64,000 bases of DNA from the NCBI GenBank assembly GCA_934196125.1, contig CAKPVT010000001.1, positions 1-64,000 on the forward strand, in the 5' to 3' direction. The notes under the pieces were generated by a model. It saw only the letters and a program-made list of their open reading frames with translations. It ran no database searches and was not told the DNA's origin. Source of the stretch: an uncultured Streptococcus sp. (GTDB lineage: Bacteria > Bacillota > Bacilli > Lactobacillales > Streptococcaceae). Shown here piece by piece: positions 27,454 to 35,663 of the stretch (position 1 is the stretch's first letter; every line of letters starts with the position of its first letter). The position numbers and the translations under genes were made by a program.

Positions 27454-27621
27454 ATCGAGTATGTTTAAGATTGACTTCTTTTACCAGATGGTAGCCATAC
27501 ATCGTATTGATAAAACATTTAGGAGGGGGATAGCTTCGGCAAAGTCCGATTCTACGTAGTTAATTCTACGATACCCCGACCTCCTTTCAAAATAAGGAGA
27601 TGCTATCAGCATCTCTTTTTA
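27454..27621 (+). ncRNA. Candidate small RNA A (about 168 nt)
   Basis: Runs from a strong promoter to an intrinsic terminator (8-bp stem GAGATGCT/AGCATCTC, loop ATC, T5). Inside, an AGGAGG-containing strand at about 27521-27533 can pair with TACCCCGACCTCCT at about 27572-27585, enclosing hairpins TCGG/CCGA and CGTAG/CTACG. A 32-codon ORF (27471) lacks an SD. The SD-like element is buried in the closing stem. Confidence 0.55.
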
Positions 27622-27657
27622 TGTTTATTTTTCCTTATCCTGTGCTAGGGCTTTTTT

Positions 27658-27681
27658 AATTTTGTTGACGTCAACAAAATT
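27658..27681. repeat. 24-bp perfect palindrome
   Basis: Twelve-base arms meet without spacer; the centre is TTGTTGACGTCAACAA. It ends at the -35 box of the next promoter (TTGCAG, 27681-27686), so it is a likely operator or a protein-binding/recombination site. Confidence 0.8.
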
Positions 27682-27709
27682 TGCAGTCACGCACGTTTTA
27701 TGGTATAAT
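27681..27709 (+). promoter_or_regulatory. Promoter for small RNA D
   Basis: TTGCAG, 17-nt spacer, TATAAT; abuts the 24-bp palindrome. Confidence 0.65.
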
Positions 27710-27715
27710 AAACTT

Positions 27716-27808
27716 GTAAGAAATTGAGGGTCTTACATTAATTTGTGCTCCATCCATACTCCTGAGGGGGGTATGGATGGAGAGCTAGCTTTTGCTAGCT
27801 TTTTTTAT
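27716..27808 (+). ncRNA. Candidate small RNA D (about 90 nt)
   Basis: Three hairpins in a row: TGTAAGA/TCTTACA; a 12-bp perfect stem CTCCATCCATAC/GTATGGATGGAG (extendable with GU and GC pairs in the loop); and a terminator AGCTAGC/GCTAGCT with T8. No ORF of note. Compact form typical of an antisense or regulatory RNA. Confidence 0.6.
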
Positions 27809-27864
27809 TGCTGTTAAAACGGACAAAAAATTTTAAAAAAATCAAAAAAATTTTATAAAAAGTG

Positions 27865-27893
27865 TTGACTACTACTACAAATAGTAGTATAAT
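27865..27893 (+). promoter_or_regulatory. Promoter with overlapping inverted-repeat operator
   Basis: TTGACT, 17-nt spacer, TATAAT, near consensus. The spacer contains ACTACTA-CAAA-TAGTAGT (27871-27888), a 7-bp inverted repeat placed exactly between the boxes, as expected for a repressor operator. Confidence 0.8.
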
Positions 27894-27954
27894 ATGTATG
27901 TAAGGTTGAGGGAGGCAATCTTAGACAAGGAAACTACAGAAAGGAAAAAAAGTT

Positions 27955-28101
27955 ATGAAAACCTCAGAAATAATTGAGCTTATCAGTTCAATCGGAATTG
28001 CTTTAACAGGTTTTGGTTCAGCCTTAACGGGCGTAGCCAAAGTAATTAAGGCAACAAAAAAAGAACCTCAAAAAACAGCCCGACCAAGGAAGTTTAAATA
28101 A
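27955..28101 (+). CDS. Small hydrophobic protein with basic tail
   Basis: 48 residues: an amphipathic/hydrophobic stretch (IIELISSIGIALTGFGSALTG) followed by a lysine/arginine-rich tail. AAAGGAAAAAAAG precedes the ATG. It is driven by the near-consensus promoter at 27865. Downstream lies a GGGAGC/GCTCCC hairpin with a GAAA tetraloop (28119-28134). The shape (short membrane helix, cationic end, strong repressed promoter) fits a small membrane peptide or type I toxin, but no family is recognised. Confidence 0.6.
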   Translation: MKTSEIIELISSIGIALTGFGSALTGVAKVIKATKKEPQKTARPRKFK

Positions 28102-28173
28102 GGTTCTATAGTGGGAACGGGAGCGAAAGCTCCCACACCTGCTATGTTGAGTATATCATAACTGGTTAAAATT

Positions 28174-28239
28174 ATGAAGTATTTTATTATTTTTGCTTTT
28201 GTATTCTTGGTATATCTATGGATAGCAAAAGATGATTAA
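28174..28239 (+). CDS. Possible 21-residue membrane peptide
   Basis: ORF MKYFIIFAFVFLVYLWIAKDD: one hydrophobic helix and an acidic tail. No good SD upstream (GGTTAAAATT), so translation is doubtful. Overlaps the AAAGGA SD of the next gene. Confidence 0.3.
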   Translation: MKYFIIFAFVFLVYLWIAKDD

Positions 28240-28249
28240 AGGAACTAAC

Positions 28250-28453
28250 ATGATTGAAGTATTATCAAAACAAGAAATTTTAAACTTACTAACGAATAAT
28301 TCACGTTATCAGATTTCTAAAGCTACTGGAATATCTGAACAAACGTTATCAAATTACGCAAACGGCGTTACAGATGTCGGGCGTATGTCATACAACAATG
28401 CTATTAAGCTTACACAATACGCAAAAGAAAACGATATAATTGTTACAATGTAA
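28250..28453 (+). CDS. Small helix-turn-helix protein
   Basis: 67 residues from ATG 28250, with AAAGGA 6 nt upstream; an upstream ATG at 28232 lacks an SD. The core QISKATGISEQTLSNYANGV is a Cro-like helix-turn-helix. Possibly the repressor for the inverted-repeat operator at 27871-27888, which is an inference from proximity. Confidence 0.6.
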   Translation: MIEVLSKQEILNLLTNNSRYQISKATGISEQTLSNYANGVTDVGRMSYNNAIKLTQYAKENDIIVTM

Positions 28454-28546
28454 TTGCTCTTATTAGAATATTCTTAAGGGCATATAACTCCTGATTCTTG
28501 GCAATAAGTGTTTATGAAAAACAGAATTAGGTGTTATAATAGAGCT

Positions 28547-29345
28547 ATGGTAGTAATGAGATTTGATGAAAGAGGATTTGTAGAAGAACGTGATGATTAT
28601 GGTAAGCAATTATTCTTAAAGAAAATTGCTGATTATGATAAACAGATAGCTCCCACCATGCGAGCAAATGGCTATAAAAGAGTAGATAGTAGTGAAAGAA
28701 CCGTATTATTTACGTTTGGTGAAATGACATTTTCAAGAAGCCGCTGGCGACGAGGGACGAAAACCCGCTATCCTGTGGATGAATGGTTGGGGTTGAAAAA
28801 GTATATGCGCTGTTCGTTGGAACTTATGTATCATCTGGTGAGATACGCTTCAGAAATGTCTTATCGTCAAGTTTGTCGAATGATAAAGCTATCTTACCGC
28901 TTAGATATTACAAAAGATACTGTCTTAAAAGCTGTTAAACTAACAGGACAGCTATTTTCTGAAAGGGAGCATTATCGTTATTTTGTGGAGGAACAAGTTC
29001 CAGAAAAAATCAAAGTACCGATTATTTATGTTGAGGGTGACGGTGTTCTGGTGAAAACAACTTCTAAAAATAACGAGAAGCATAACACAGATGAAACACC
29101 GTGGGATGTATTGGTCAATCAAAGGCGCCTGTGCAATGGCGAGGCTTATTCTTTTAGAGAGGATTGATCAATTAGAGGAGCTCTTCTTTGGTGATTGGCG
29201 TCAAGACTATCAGTATTATCATACTAAGCGTTTAGGTGTAGGACCTCTAGGAAATCATGCTAATAACAATCCCTTTCCATCACAGAAAATTTTGAAAAGG
29301 GATGGAAAATACATTGGTTATGATCGACAACAATATAGATATTAA
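28547..29345 (+). pseudogene. ISLre2/UPF0236-family DDE transposase, internally deleted and frameshifted
   Basis: The 5' part (28547-29167) matches the N-terminal half of UPF0236/ISLre2 transposases (VVMRFDERGFVEERDDYGK; FTFGEMTFSRSRWRRG). The 3' part continues in another frame (29112-29345) with the C-terminal end (GACAMARLILLERIDQLEEL; GNHANNNPFPSQ). The middle, after the first catalytic aspartate (YVEGDGV), is missing, so only about 265 of roughly 450 codons remain. TnGBS elements use transposases related to ISLre2. This relic lies at the right end of the conjugative element. Confidence 0.8.
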
Positions 29346-29425
29346 TAGCCGAAAAAAGAGATTTTTAAGGCTTTTTTGTGCTGTTTTCCTTTACATTTAA
29401 GCTGCATTTATGATATAATGTACTT

Positions 29426-29579
29426 AATAGAAAACGAAAAAAGGAGCAGAAGCTGTAACTTCTACTCCACCGATTAAGACAAAACTTACCTTTGCTTAAT
29501 CAGTCAAACAGTATTGTAGCATAGAAAAGCTAATATCGTCAAGACTGAAGCAAAGAAAAAATTGTTTCAGTCTTTTTTC
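29426..29579 (+). ncRNA. Candidate small RNA B, plus strand (about 150 nt)
   Basis: Extended -10 promoter (TGATATAAT at 29411-29419, with TTTACA upstream). The RNA folds as GGAGCAGAAG/CTTCTACTCC, then GATTAAG/CTTAATC, and ends in a terminator AAGACTGAA/TTCAGTCTT with T6. No start codon with an SD inside. Its 5' half is covered by an opposite transcript. Confidence 0.6.
29436..29506 (-). ncRNA. Candidate antisense RNA to small RNA B (about 70 nt)
   Basis: On the minus strand TTGACG (29537-29542), an 18-nt spacer and TACAAT (29513-29518) form a promoter. The transcript has a GATTAAG/CTTAATC hairpin and then a terminator (GGAGTAGAAG/CTTCTGCTCC with T6) that ends inside the 5' end of the plus-strand RNA. 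The two-hairpin form resembles plasmid copy-control or type I antitoxin RNAs. Confidence 0.6.
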
Positions 29580-29692
29580 GATGATAAGAATTCTCTGTTT
29601 TCAACGTTTTTTCTAGCTTATTTGAAAATTCCCAGAAAACAAGACACATACGTTATCAAGCGTAAGTCTTGATATTTCAAATAAAATGTGCT

Positions 29693-29899
29693 ACTATAAT
29701 AAAAGATATGTAGAAGGAGGCGGAGTTTGTGACTTCGCCTCTTGTGGTGCCTAAATCTCATTTTAGCTAAAAAGGCTAGTGATTACATGAGATTAGGAGC
29801 GAAGTTCTACGATGAGACGCTACAAATCCACTTTTTAGAAGTGAATGAGCGTAGTGAACTTTCTATTTTTGATTTTGAAAGATAAAGGAGGGGATTCTT
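29693..29899 (+). promoter_or_regulatory. Promoter region and structured leader of rimP
   Basis: TTGATA with TACTATAAT (around 29671-29698) gives a promoter. The leader of about 190 nt folds into GGAGGCGGAGT/ACTTCGCCTC, ATCTCAT/ATGAGAT and CACTT/AAGTG (in CACTTTTTAGAAGTG) hairpins before AAAGGAGG. This suggests autoregulation or attenuation of the translation-factor operon. The right boundary of the integrated element must lie upstream of or near this promoter. Confidence 0.5.
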
Positions 29900-30379
29900 A
29901 TCGCAAACGCAAATACAATCATTGATGTCGTTACAGAAGTGGTTGCACCAGCTATTAAAGAGCCGTTTGAATTGGTTGATGTCGAGTATGAGAAAATGGG
30001 TAGCGATTATGTGCTTAGCATCTTAATTGACAAGCCAGAAGGGATTACGGTAGATGATACAGCAGATCTGACTGCAATTATCAGCCCTTTGCTTGATGCG
30101 ATTAAACCAGACCCATTTCCAGAGCAGTATATGTTGGAAGTGTCTAGCCCTGGTTTAGAGCGTCCGTTAAAAACGAAAGAAGCTCTTGAAAAAGCTGTAG
30201 GTTCTTATGTCAATGTTAGTCTCTACAAAGCGATTGATAAAGTTAAGGTGTTCCAAGGGGACCTTGTTGCTTTTGACGGTGACACATTGACCATTGATTA
30301 TTTGGATAAAACGCGGAAAAAAACAGTTGAAATTCCGTATTCGACAGTTGCAAAAGCGCGTTTGGCAGTGAAATTGTAG
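29900..30379 (+). CDS. rimP: Ribosome maturation factor RimP
   Basis: About 159 residues with the RimP core ([34 protein letters not shown]) and the C-terminal SH3-like half. The N-terminal helix ([16 protein letters not shown]) is in frame upstream of any ATG, GTG or TTG. AAGGAGG (29885-29891) is 8 nt before an ATC at 29900; ATT at 29894 is the other candidate. The first standard start, GTG 29939, has no SD and would remove that helix. RimP acts in 30S subunit assembly. First gene of the nusA-infB operon. Confidence 0.85.
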   Translation: MANANTIIDVVTEVVAPAIKEPFELVDVEYEKMGSDYVLSILIDKPEGITVDDTADLTAIISPLLDAIKPDPFPEQYMLEVSSPGLERPLKTKEALEKAVGSYVNVSLYKAIDKVKVFQGDLVAFDGDTLTIDYLDKTRKKTVEIPYSTVAKARLAVKL

Positions 30380-30420
30380 TCAAGATTTACAAACTACAAT
30401 CTGATTTTATTTAGATATAG

Positions 30421-30454
30421 ATGAAAGGATACGCTCTACTGACCATGTAGAGCA
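30421..30454 (+). promoter_or_regulatory. Leader peptide and hairpin at the nusA start
   Basis: A 9-codon ORF (ATG 30421, stop 30448-30450) ends 4 nt before an ATG at 30455. Within it GCTCTAC-TGACCAT-GTAGAGC (30433-30453) forms a 7-bp stem. The only SD-like sequence (AAAGGA) is 25 nt from the ATG unless the hairpin folds. Confidence 0.5.
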
Positions 30455-30463
30455 ATGAAAACA

Positions 30464-31654
30464 ATGAGCAAAGAAATGCTAGAAGCCTTCCGTATTTTGG
30501 AAGAAGAAAAACACATTAACAAAGAAGACATCATTGACGCTGTGAAAGAGTCTTTGAAATCAGCTTACAAACGTCGTTATGGTCAATCTGAATCATGTGT
30601 TATTGAATTCGATGACAAAAAAGGTGATTTTAAAGTTTACACTGTTCGTGAAGTTGTTGAAGAAGTTTTTGATAGCCGTTTAGAAATCAGTTTGTCAGAT
30701 GCGTTGAAAATCAGTTCAGCTTATGAACTCGGTGATAAAATTCGTTTTGAAGAATCTGTTGCTGAATTTGGTCGAGTTGCTGCTCAATCAGCTAAACAAA
30801 CAATCATGGAAAAAATGCGCCGTCAAATTCGTGAAGTAACTTACAATGAGTACAAACAACACGAAGGCGAAATCATGACTGGCACTGTTGAACGTTTTGA
30901 CCAACGTTTCATCTATGTTAACCTTGGTTCGCTTGAAGCGCAATTATCACACCAAGATCAAATTCCTGGTGAAACCTTCAAATCACATGACCGTATTGAA
31001 GTTTATGTTTACAAAGTTGAAAACAATCCAAAAGGTGTCAACGTTTTTGTAAGCCGTAGCCATCCACAATTCATCAAACGCATTATGGAACAAGAAATTC
31101 CTGAAGTATTTGACGGAACAGTTGAAATCATGAGCGTTTCGCGTGAGGCCGGCGACCGTACAAAAGTTGCTGTGCGTAGCCACAATCCAAACGTTGATGC
31201 TATCGGTACTATCGTCGGTCGTGGTGGAAGCAACATCAAGAAAGTGATTAGCAAATTCCATCCAAAACGTTATGATGCCAAAGCTGGTGTTGAAGTGCCA
31301 ATCGAAGAAAATATCGATGTTATCCAATGGGTTGAAGATCCAGCAGAATTCATCTACAACGCCATTGCGCCAGCAGAAGTTGATATGGTTCTTTTTGATG
31401 AAGAAGACAGCAAACGCACGACTGTTGTCGTTCCTGACAACAAATTGTCACTTGCTATCGGTCGCCGTGGACAAAACGTTCGTTTGGCAGCTCATTTAAC
31501 TGGCTACCGTATCGACATCAAATCTGCATCAGAATACGAAGTACTTGAAGCTGAACGTGAAGAAAACGCAGCTGTAGCACAAGAAGAAGTTGCACCTGTT
31601 GAAGAAGCAGCTGAATCTGTTGAAACTGAAGTTGTAGCAAACGACGCAGAGTAA
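30464..31654 (+). CDS. nusA: Transcription termination/antitermination factor NusA
   Basis: 396 residues from the conserved MSKEMLEAFRIL start; an in-frame ATG at 30455 would add three residues. N-terminal RNA-polymerase-binding domain (1-125), S1 domain (about 130-200), two KH modules (about 205-345, with VGRGGSNIKKV and IGRRGQNVRLA), then an acidic tail rich in E, A and V typical of streptococcal NusA. It modulates pausing and termination and is cotranscribed with rimP and infB. Confidence 0.95.
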   Translation: MSKEMLEAFRILEEEKHINKEDIIDAVKESLKSAYKRRYGQSESCVIEFDDKKGDFKVYTVREVVEEVFDSRLEISLSDALKISSAYELGDKIRFEESVAEFGRVAAQSAKQTIMEKMRRQIREVTYNEYKQHEGEIMTGTVERFDQRFIYVNLGSLEAQLSHQDQIPGETFKSHDRIEVYVYKVENNPKGVNVFVSRSHPQFIKRIMEQEIPEVFDGTVEIMSVSREAGDRTKVAVRSHNPNVDAIGTIVGRGGSNIKKVISKFHPKRYDAKAGVEVPIEENIDVIQWVEDPAEFIYNAIAPAEVDMVLFDEEDSKRTTVVVPDNKLSLAIGRRGQNVRLAAHLTGYRIDIKSASEYEVLEAEREENAAVAQEEVAPVEEAAESVETEVVANDAE

Positions 31655-31673
31655 AGAAAGATAGAGGTGTTTG

Positions 31674-31970
31674 ATGGCTAAAACACGTAAAATACCTTTA
31701 AGAAAATCAGTTGTTTCAGGCGAAGTAATTGATAAGCGCGATTTGCTTCGCATTGTTAAGAACAAAGAAGGCGAGATTTTTATCGACCCGACTGGTAAGA
31801 AAAACGGTCGCGGTGCCTACATCAAGCTTGACAATGAAGAAGCAATCCAAGCTAAAAATAAAAAAGTGTTTAATCGTAGTTTTTCAATGGAAGTTCCTGA
31901 CGAATTTTACGATGAATTAATTGCTTACGTCGATCACAAAGTTAAAAGAAGAGAGTTGGGTCTTGAATAA
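31674..31970 (+). CDS. ylxR: YlxR/RnpM family RNA-binding protein
   Basis: 98 residues from ATG 31674 (GAGGTG upstream). Contains the DUF448 core: IPLRKSVVSGEV, LLRIVKNKEG, DPTGKKNGRGAYI. The Bacillus homologue was described as an RNase P modulator (RnpM). Conserved place between nusA and ylxQ. It overlaps the next gene by 8 nt. Confidence 0.92.
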   Translation: MAKTRKIPLRKSVVSGEVIDKRDLLRIVKNKEGEIFIDPTGKKNGRGAYIKLDNEEAIQAKNKKVFNRSFSMEVPDEFYDELIAYVDHKVKRRELGLE

Positions 31971-32265
31971 CCGTGAAAGATTGTCAAATTTGATTGGTCT
32001 AGCACAGCGAGCAGGAAAAGTTATCTCTGGTGAAGAAATAGTTATCAAAGCGATTCAATCTGGAAAAGCACAGCTTATTTTCCTAGCCAATGATGCTGGC
32101 GCTAATTTGACAAAGAAAACAACTGATAAATGTCAATATTACAAAGTAGAAGTCTCCACAGTGTTTAACACACTGGAATTAAGTGCTGCTCTTGGAAAAC
32201 CGCGTAAAGTGGTAGCCATAGCAGATGCTGGATTTTCAAAGAAAATGAGGACTCTTATGAACTAA
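31963..32265 (+). CDS. ylxQ: YlxQ, L7Ae-family RNA-binding protein
   Basis: 100 residues from TTG 31963, giving the expected [24 protein letters not shown] start; upstream in-frame codons would lie within ylxR. L7Ae/L30e-like fold with the segment [17 protein letters not shown]. Translationally coupled to ylxR by overlap. RNA-binding, partner not established. Part of the nusA-infB operon. Confidence 0.88.
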   Translation: MNNRERLSNLIGLAQRAGKVISGEEIVIKAIQSGKAQLIFLANDAGANLTKKTTDKCQYYKVEVSTVFNTLELSAALGKPRKVVAIADAGFSKKMRTLMN

Positions 32266-32287
32266 AAGAATAGGAGGAGGACATCAA

Positions 32288-34975
32288 TTGTCAAAGAAAA
32301 GATTATATGAAATCGCTAAAGAAGTGGGTAAATCAAGCAAGGAAGTTGTTGAATATGCTCAAGAATTAGGACTTGCTGTTAAGAGCCATTCTTCTAGCGT
32401 TGAAGAATCTGATGTCAAACGCATTGTGGCAAAATTTTCAGATAAGTCTCAATCTACTCCAGCTAAACCTAAAGTAGAAAAAGCATCTAAAAAAACAGTT
32501 GCACAAGCTCCAAAAGCTACTCCTGCAACACCAGCAAAACCACAAAGCCGTAATTTTAAGGCTGAGCGTGAAGCGCGTGCCAAAGCCGAAGCTGAAAGAC
32601 GCGCTAATGGTGGCGATAAAAAACGTCGTAACGACCAACGTCGTGATGACCGTTCAAATCGTAATGATCGACAAGGGAATGCCCAAAATAATCGTAAACA
32701 AAATAAACGCGATCGCAATTCTCAAAATCATAATCGAAGAGATCAACGTGATAATCGCCACGATAACCGTCAGCAACCAGCAAAACCACGTGTTGACTTT
32801 AAAGCACGCGCCGCTGCTATAAAAGCTGAACAAAATGCTGAGTATTCACGTCAAAGCGAAAATCGAATTCATGAGCAAGAACAAAAAGTTCGTGTTGAGG
32901 TGAAAGCTAAGGCTGAAGAAAAGAAAGCAGTAGTTAAAAAGGCTGCGCCTGCTCCACAAGCTGTGGTGGCAGAACATCCTGCACCAACTACTGATAAACA
33001 TCGTAAGAAACAAGTTCGTCCTGAAAAATCACATGATTACAATCATGAGTATGAAGACGGACCGCGCAAGAATAAAAATAGAAAAAACTGGAATAATCAA
33101 AACCAAGTGAGAAATCAAAGAAATAGTAACTGGAATAATAAGAAGAAAAACAAAAAAGGTAAAAATAATCATAATAATGCTCCAAAACCTGTAACAGAGC
33201 GTAAGTTCCATGAATTGCCTAAAGAATTTGAATATACTGAAGGTATGACAGTCGCTGAAATCGCAAAACGTATTAAACGCGAACCAGCTGAAATTGTTAA
33301 AAAATTGTTCATGATGGGTGTTATGGCAACACAAAACCAATCCCTCGACAGCGATACAATCGAATTGTTGATGGTTGATTATGGTATTGAAGCTCATAAA
33401 AAAGTTGAGGTTGACGAAGCTGATATTGAACGCTTCTTCGTAGATGAAGATTACCTCAATCCTGAAAATATGGTTGAACGTGCACCTGTTGTTACAATCA
33501 TGGGTCACGTTGACCATGGTAAAACAACCCTTCTTGATACCCTTCGTAATTCACGTGTCGCTACAGGCGAAGCTGGTGGTATCACTCAACATATTGGTGC
33601 TTATCAAATCATTGAAAATGGTAAGAAAATTACTTTCCTTGATACACCAGGACACGCGGCATTTACATCAATGCGTGCGCGTGGTGCGTCAATCACAGAT
33701 ATTACAATTTTGATTGTTGCTGCTGATGACGGTGTTATGCCTCAAACAGTGGAAGCCATTAACCACTCTAAAGCTGCTGGTGTCCCAATCATCGTTGCAA
33801 TCAACAAGATTGATAAACCAGGTGCCAACCCAGAACGTGTTATCGGTGAATTGGCAGAACACGGTATCATCTCAACTGCTTGGGGTGGCGACTGTGAATT
33901 CATTGAAATTTCAGCCAAATTTGGTCAAAACATTGATGAATTGCTAGAAACAGTTCTCCTTGTTGCTGAAATGGAAGAATTGAAAGCTGACCCAACAGTT
34001 CGTGCTATCGGTACAGTTATCGAAGCTCGTCTTGATAAAGGTAAAGGTGCTATCGCAACACTTCTTGTTCAACAAGGTACTCTTCACGTTCAAGACCCAA
34101 TCGTTGTTGGTAACACATTTGGTCGTGTTCGTGCTATGGTTAATGACCTTGGACGTCGTGTAAAAGTAGCTGAACCATCAACACCAGTATCAATTACCGG
34201 TTTGAATGAAGTACCTATGGCAGGTGACCACTTCGCCGTTTATGAAGATGAGAAAGCTGTGCGTGCCGCTGGTGAAGAGCGTGCTAAACGTGCATTGATG
34301 AAACAACGTCAAGTAACACAACGTGTTAGCCTTGAAAATCTCTTTGATACGCTTAAAGCAGGTGAAGTTAAGACTGTTAATGTTATCATCAAAGCCGATG
34401 TACAAGGTTCAGTTGAAGCTCTTGCTGCCTCACTTCATAAAATTGATGTTGAAGGCGTGAAAGTCTCGGTTGTCCACTCAGCTGTTGGTGCTATTAACGA
34501 ATCAGACGTTACCCTTGCTGAAGCCTCAAATGCCTTCATCATTGGATTTAACGTACGTCCTACACCACAAGCACGTCAACAAGCAGAAACTGATGAAGTG
34601 GAAATTCGTCTTCATTCAATTATCTACAAAGTTATCGAAGAAGTTGAAGATGCCATGAAAGGTATGCTTGACCCTGAATACAAAGAAAAAATCATCGGTG
34701 AAGCTATCATCCGCGAAACCTTCAAAGTTTCTAAAGTTGGTACAATCGGTGGATTCATGGTTACAAGTGGTAAAATCATTCGTGATGCTAACGCCCGTGT
34801 CATTCGTGACGGTGTCGTTATCTTCGACGGAAAACTTGCTAGCCTTAAACACTTCAAAGATGACGTTAAAGAAATCGGAAATGGCCAAGAAGGTGGTTTG
34901 ATGATTGAAAACTACAACGACATTAAAGTTGATGACGTCATCGAAGGCTACATCATGGAAGAAATTAAACATTAA
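32288..34975 (+). CDS. infB: Translation initiation factor IF-2
   Basis: 895 residues, TTG start with AGGAGGA at good spacing. An N-terminal IF2N module ([20 protein letters not shown]) is followed by a long Lys/Arg/Asn-rich variable linker (60-300), a second IF2N, and the GTPase domain: GHVDHGKT (about 405-412), DTPGH (about 451) and NKID (about 507). The C-terminal domains binding initiator tRNA are complete. It directs initiator tRNA to the ribosome. A noncoding, hairpin-rich stretch follows instead of rbfA directly. Confidence 0.97.
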   Translation: MSKKRLYEIAKEVGKSSKEVVEYAQELGLAVKSHSSSVEESDVKRIVAKFSDKSQSTPAKPKVEKASKKTVAQAPKATPATPAKPQSRNFKAEREARAKAEAERRANGGDKKRRNDQRRDDRSNRNDRQGNAQNNRKQNKRDRNSQNHNRRDQRDNRHDNRQQPAKPRVDFKARAAAIKAEQNAEYSRQSENRIHEQEQKVRVEVKAKAEEKKAVVKKAAPAPQAVVAEHPAPTTDKHRKKQVRPEKSHDYNHEYEDGPRKNKNRKNWNNQNQVRNQRNSNWNNKKKNKKGKNNHNNAPKPVTERKFHELPKEFEYTEGMTVAEIAKRIKREPAEIVKKLFMMGVMATQNQSLDSDTIELLMVDYGIEAHKKVEVDEADIERFFVDEDYLNPENMVERAPVVTIMGHVDHGKTTLLDTLRNSRVATGEAGGITQHIGAYQIIENGKKITFLDTPGHAAFTSMRARGASITDITILIVAADDGVMPQTVEAINHSKAAGVPIIVAINKIDKPGANPERVIGELAEHGIISTAWGGDCEFIEISAKFGQNIDELLETVLLVAEMEELKADPTVRAIGTVIEARLDKGKGAIATLLVQQGTLHVQDPIVVGNTFGRVRAMVNDLGRRVKVAEPSTPVSITGLNEVPMAGDHFAVYEDEKAVRAAGEERAKRALMKQRQVTQRVSLENLFDTLKAGEVKTVNVIIKADVQGSVEALAASLHKIDVEGVKVSVVHSAVGAINESDVTLAEASNAFIIGFNVRPTPQARQQAETDEVEIRLHSIIYKVIEEVEDAMKGMLDPEYKEKIIGEAIIRETFKVSKVGTIGGFMVTSGKIIRDANARVIRDGVVIFDGKLASLKHFKDDVKEIGNGQEGGLMIENYNDIKVDDVIEGYIMEEIKH

Positions 34976-35650
34976 CAAGTATTGTGGCTGAAGCCACTAA
35001 TACTTGTACGGCAATCTCTATGGAGCATTTCCTAAACGTTACACTAGTCTAAAACTTCCAGTATTATCGACTGAAAGTTTTAGCCGTCGAAACGCTTGGG
35101 AGTAAGACAGAACACCAGAAAGCAGGTTCGTCGTCTTACCCCTGCACGGTTGAGTAGGGGTGTAAAAGCTGATTTATCAGCGTAATAGAACCCACTCAAC
35201 CACTGCGCCAAGCTAAGTATTGAGACTAAAGTCTTTAATGGCATATGATAAGCTCTAGCAGACTTTCAGTTGATGGCTAGCTTTCAAGAATTCTCTAGTA
35301 AAAACAGAGCTACATACTGCAGTCTTGTTTTACTACGGTGGTAGCTATCTTTAGAGTATCAACAAATTTAGTTTTTATGAAATAATTTCTAAAATTTGCA
35401 AGTCTTGTCTATTGATTGATTATTTGCGAGCGAAGCGAGCAACAAGACGATACTTACCGCTGTGGTGAAAGTGGTTGAATTTACTACTATTTAGCCACTC
35501 GGAAGTTTTGAGACTTTAGGCTCAAAACTTAGGCATGGAATTCCTTGGATTCCTTCAATAGTCCAGTGGACTATTGAATCTGCCGTCCGCATCACTTAAG
35601 GAAAGTATCAAAAAGACTTCTTTGGAAAATAAAAAATATCAAAATAACTA
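34976..35650. other. Hairpin-rich noncoding region between infB and rbfA
   Basis: No credible ORF in about 690 nt. Perfect or near-perfect stems follow each other: CTAAAACTT/AAGTTTTAG with inner CAGT/ACTG (35049-35083), GTAAGAC/GTCTTAC (about 35102-35138), GGTTGAGT/ACTCAACC (about 35148-35202) enclosing GCTGAT/ATCAGC, AGACT/AGTCT (about 35224-35234), AGCTAC/GTAGCT (about 35308-35346), GTCTTGT/ACAAGAC (about 35402-35448), AAGTTTTGAG/CTCAAAACTT (about 35503-35530) and TTCAATAGTCC/GGACTATTGAA (about 35554-35578). None has a T-run, so they are not terminators. Could be a large structured RNA or clustered repeats. Confidence 0.65.
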
Positions 35651-35663
35651 GAAAGGATATTTT

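Noticed and set aside
27471..27569. 32-codon ORF within small RNA A
   Set aside because: No SD, not hydrophobic like Fst-type toxins, and overlaps the structured core.
29693..29760. Terminator in the rimP leader (GGAGGCGGAGT/ACTTCGCCTC)
   Set aside because: The stem is not followed by a T-run on either strand; treated as leader structure.
32438..33517. Several overlapping ORFs on both strands across infB
   Set aside because: They arise from the biased composition of the Lys/Asn/Arg-rich IF-2 linker; no SD or family signal.
33714..33947. 77-codon ORF inside infB
   Set aside because: Out-of-frame reading of the GTPase domain.
34976..35010. infB terminator at the stem starting AGTATTGTGGCT
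   Set aside because: The stem is good but no T-run follows, so I did not call a terminator.
35015..35215. Degenerate group II intron or tmRNA-like RNA in the infB-rbfA gap
   Set aside because: No recognisable domain V signature, intron-encoded protein, or tRNA-like ends.
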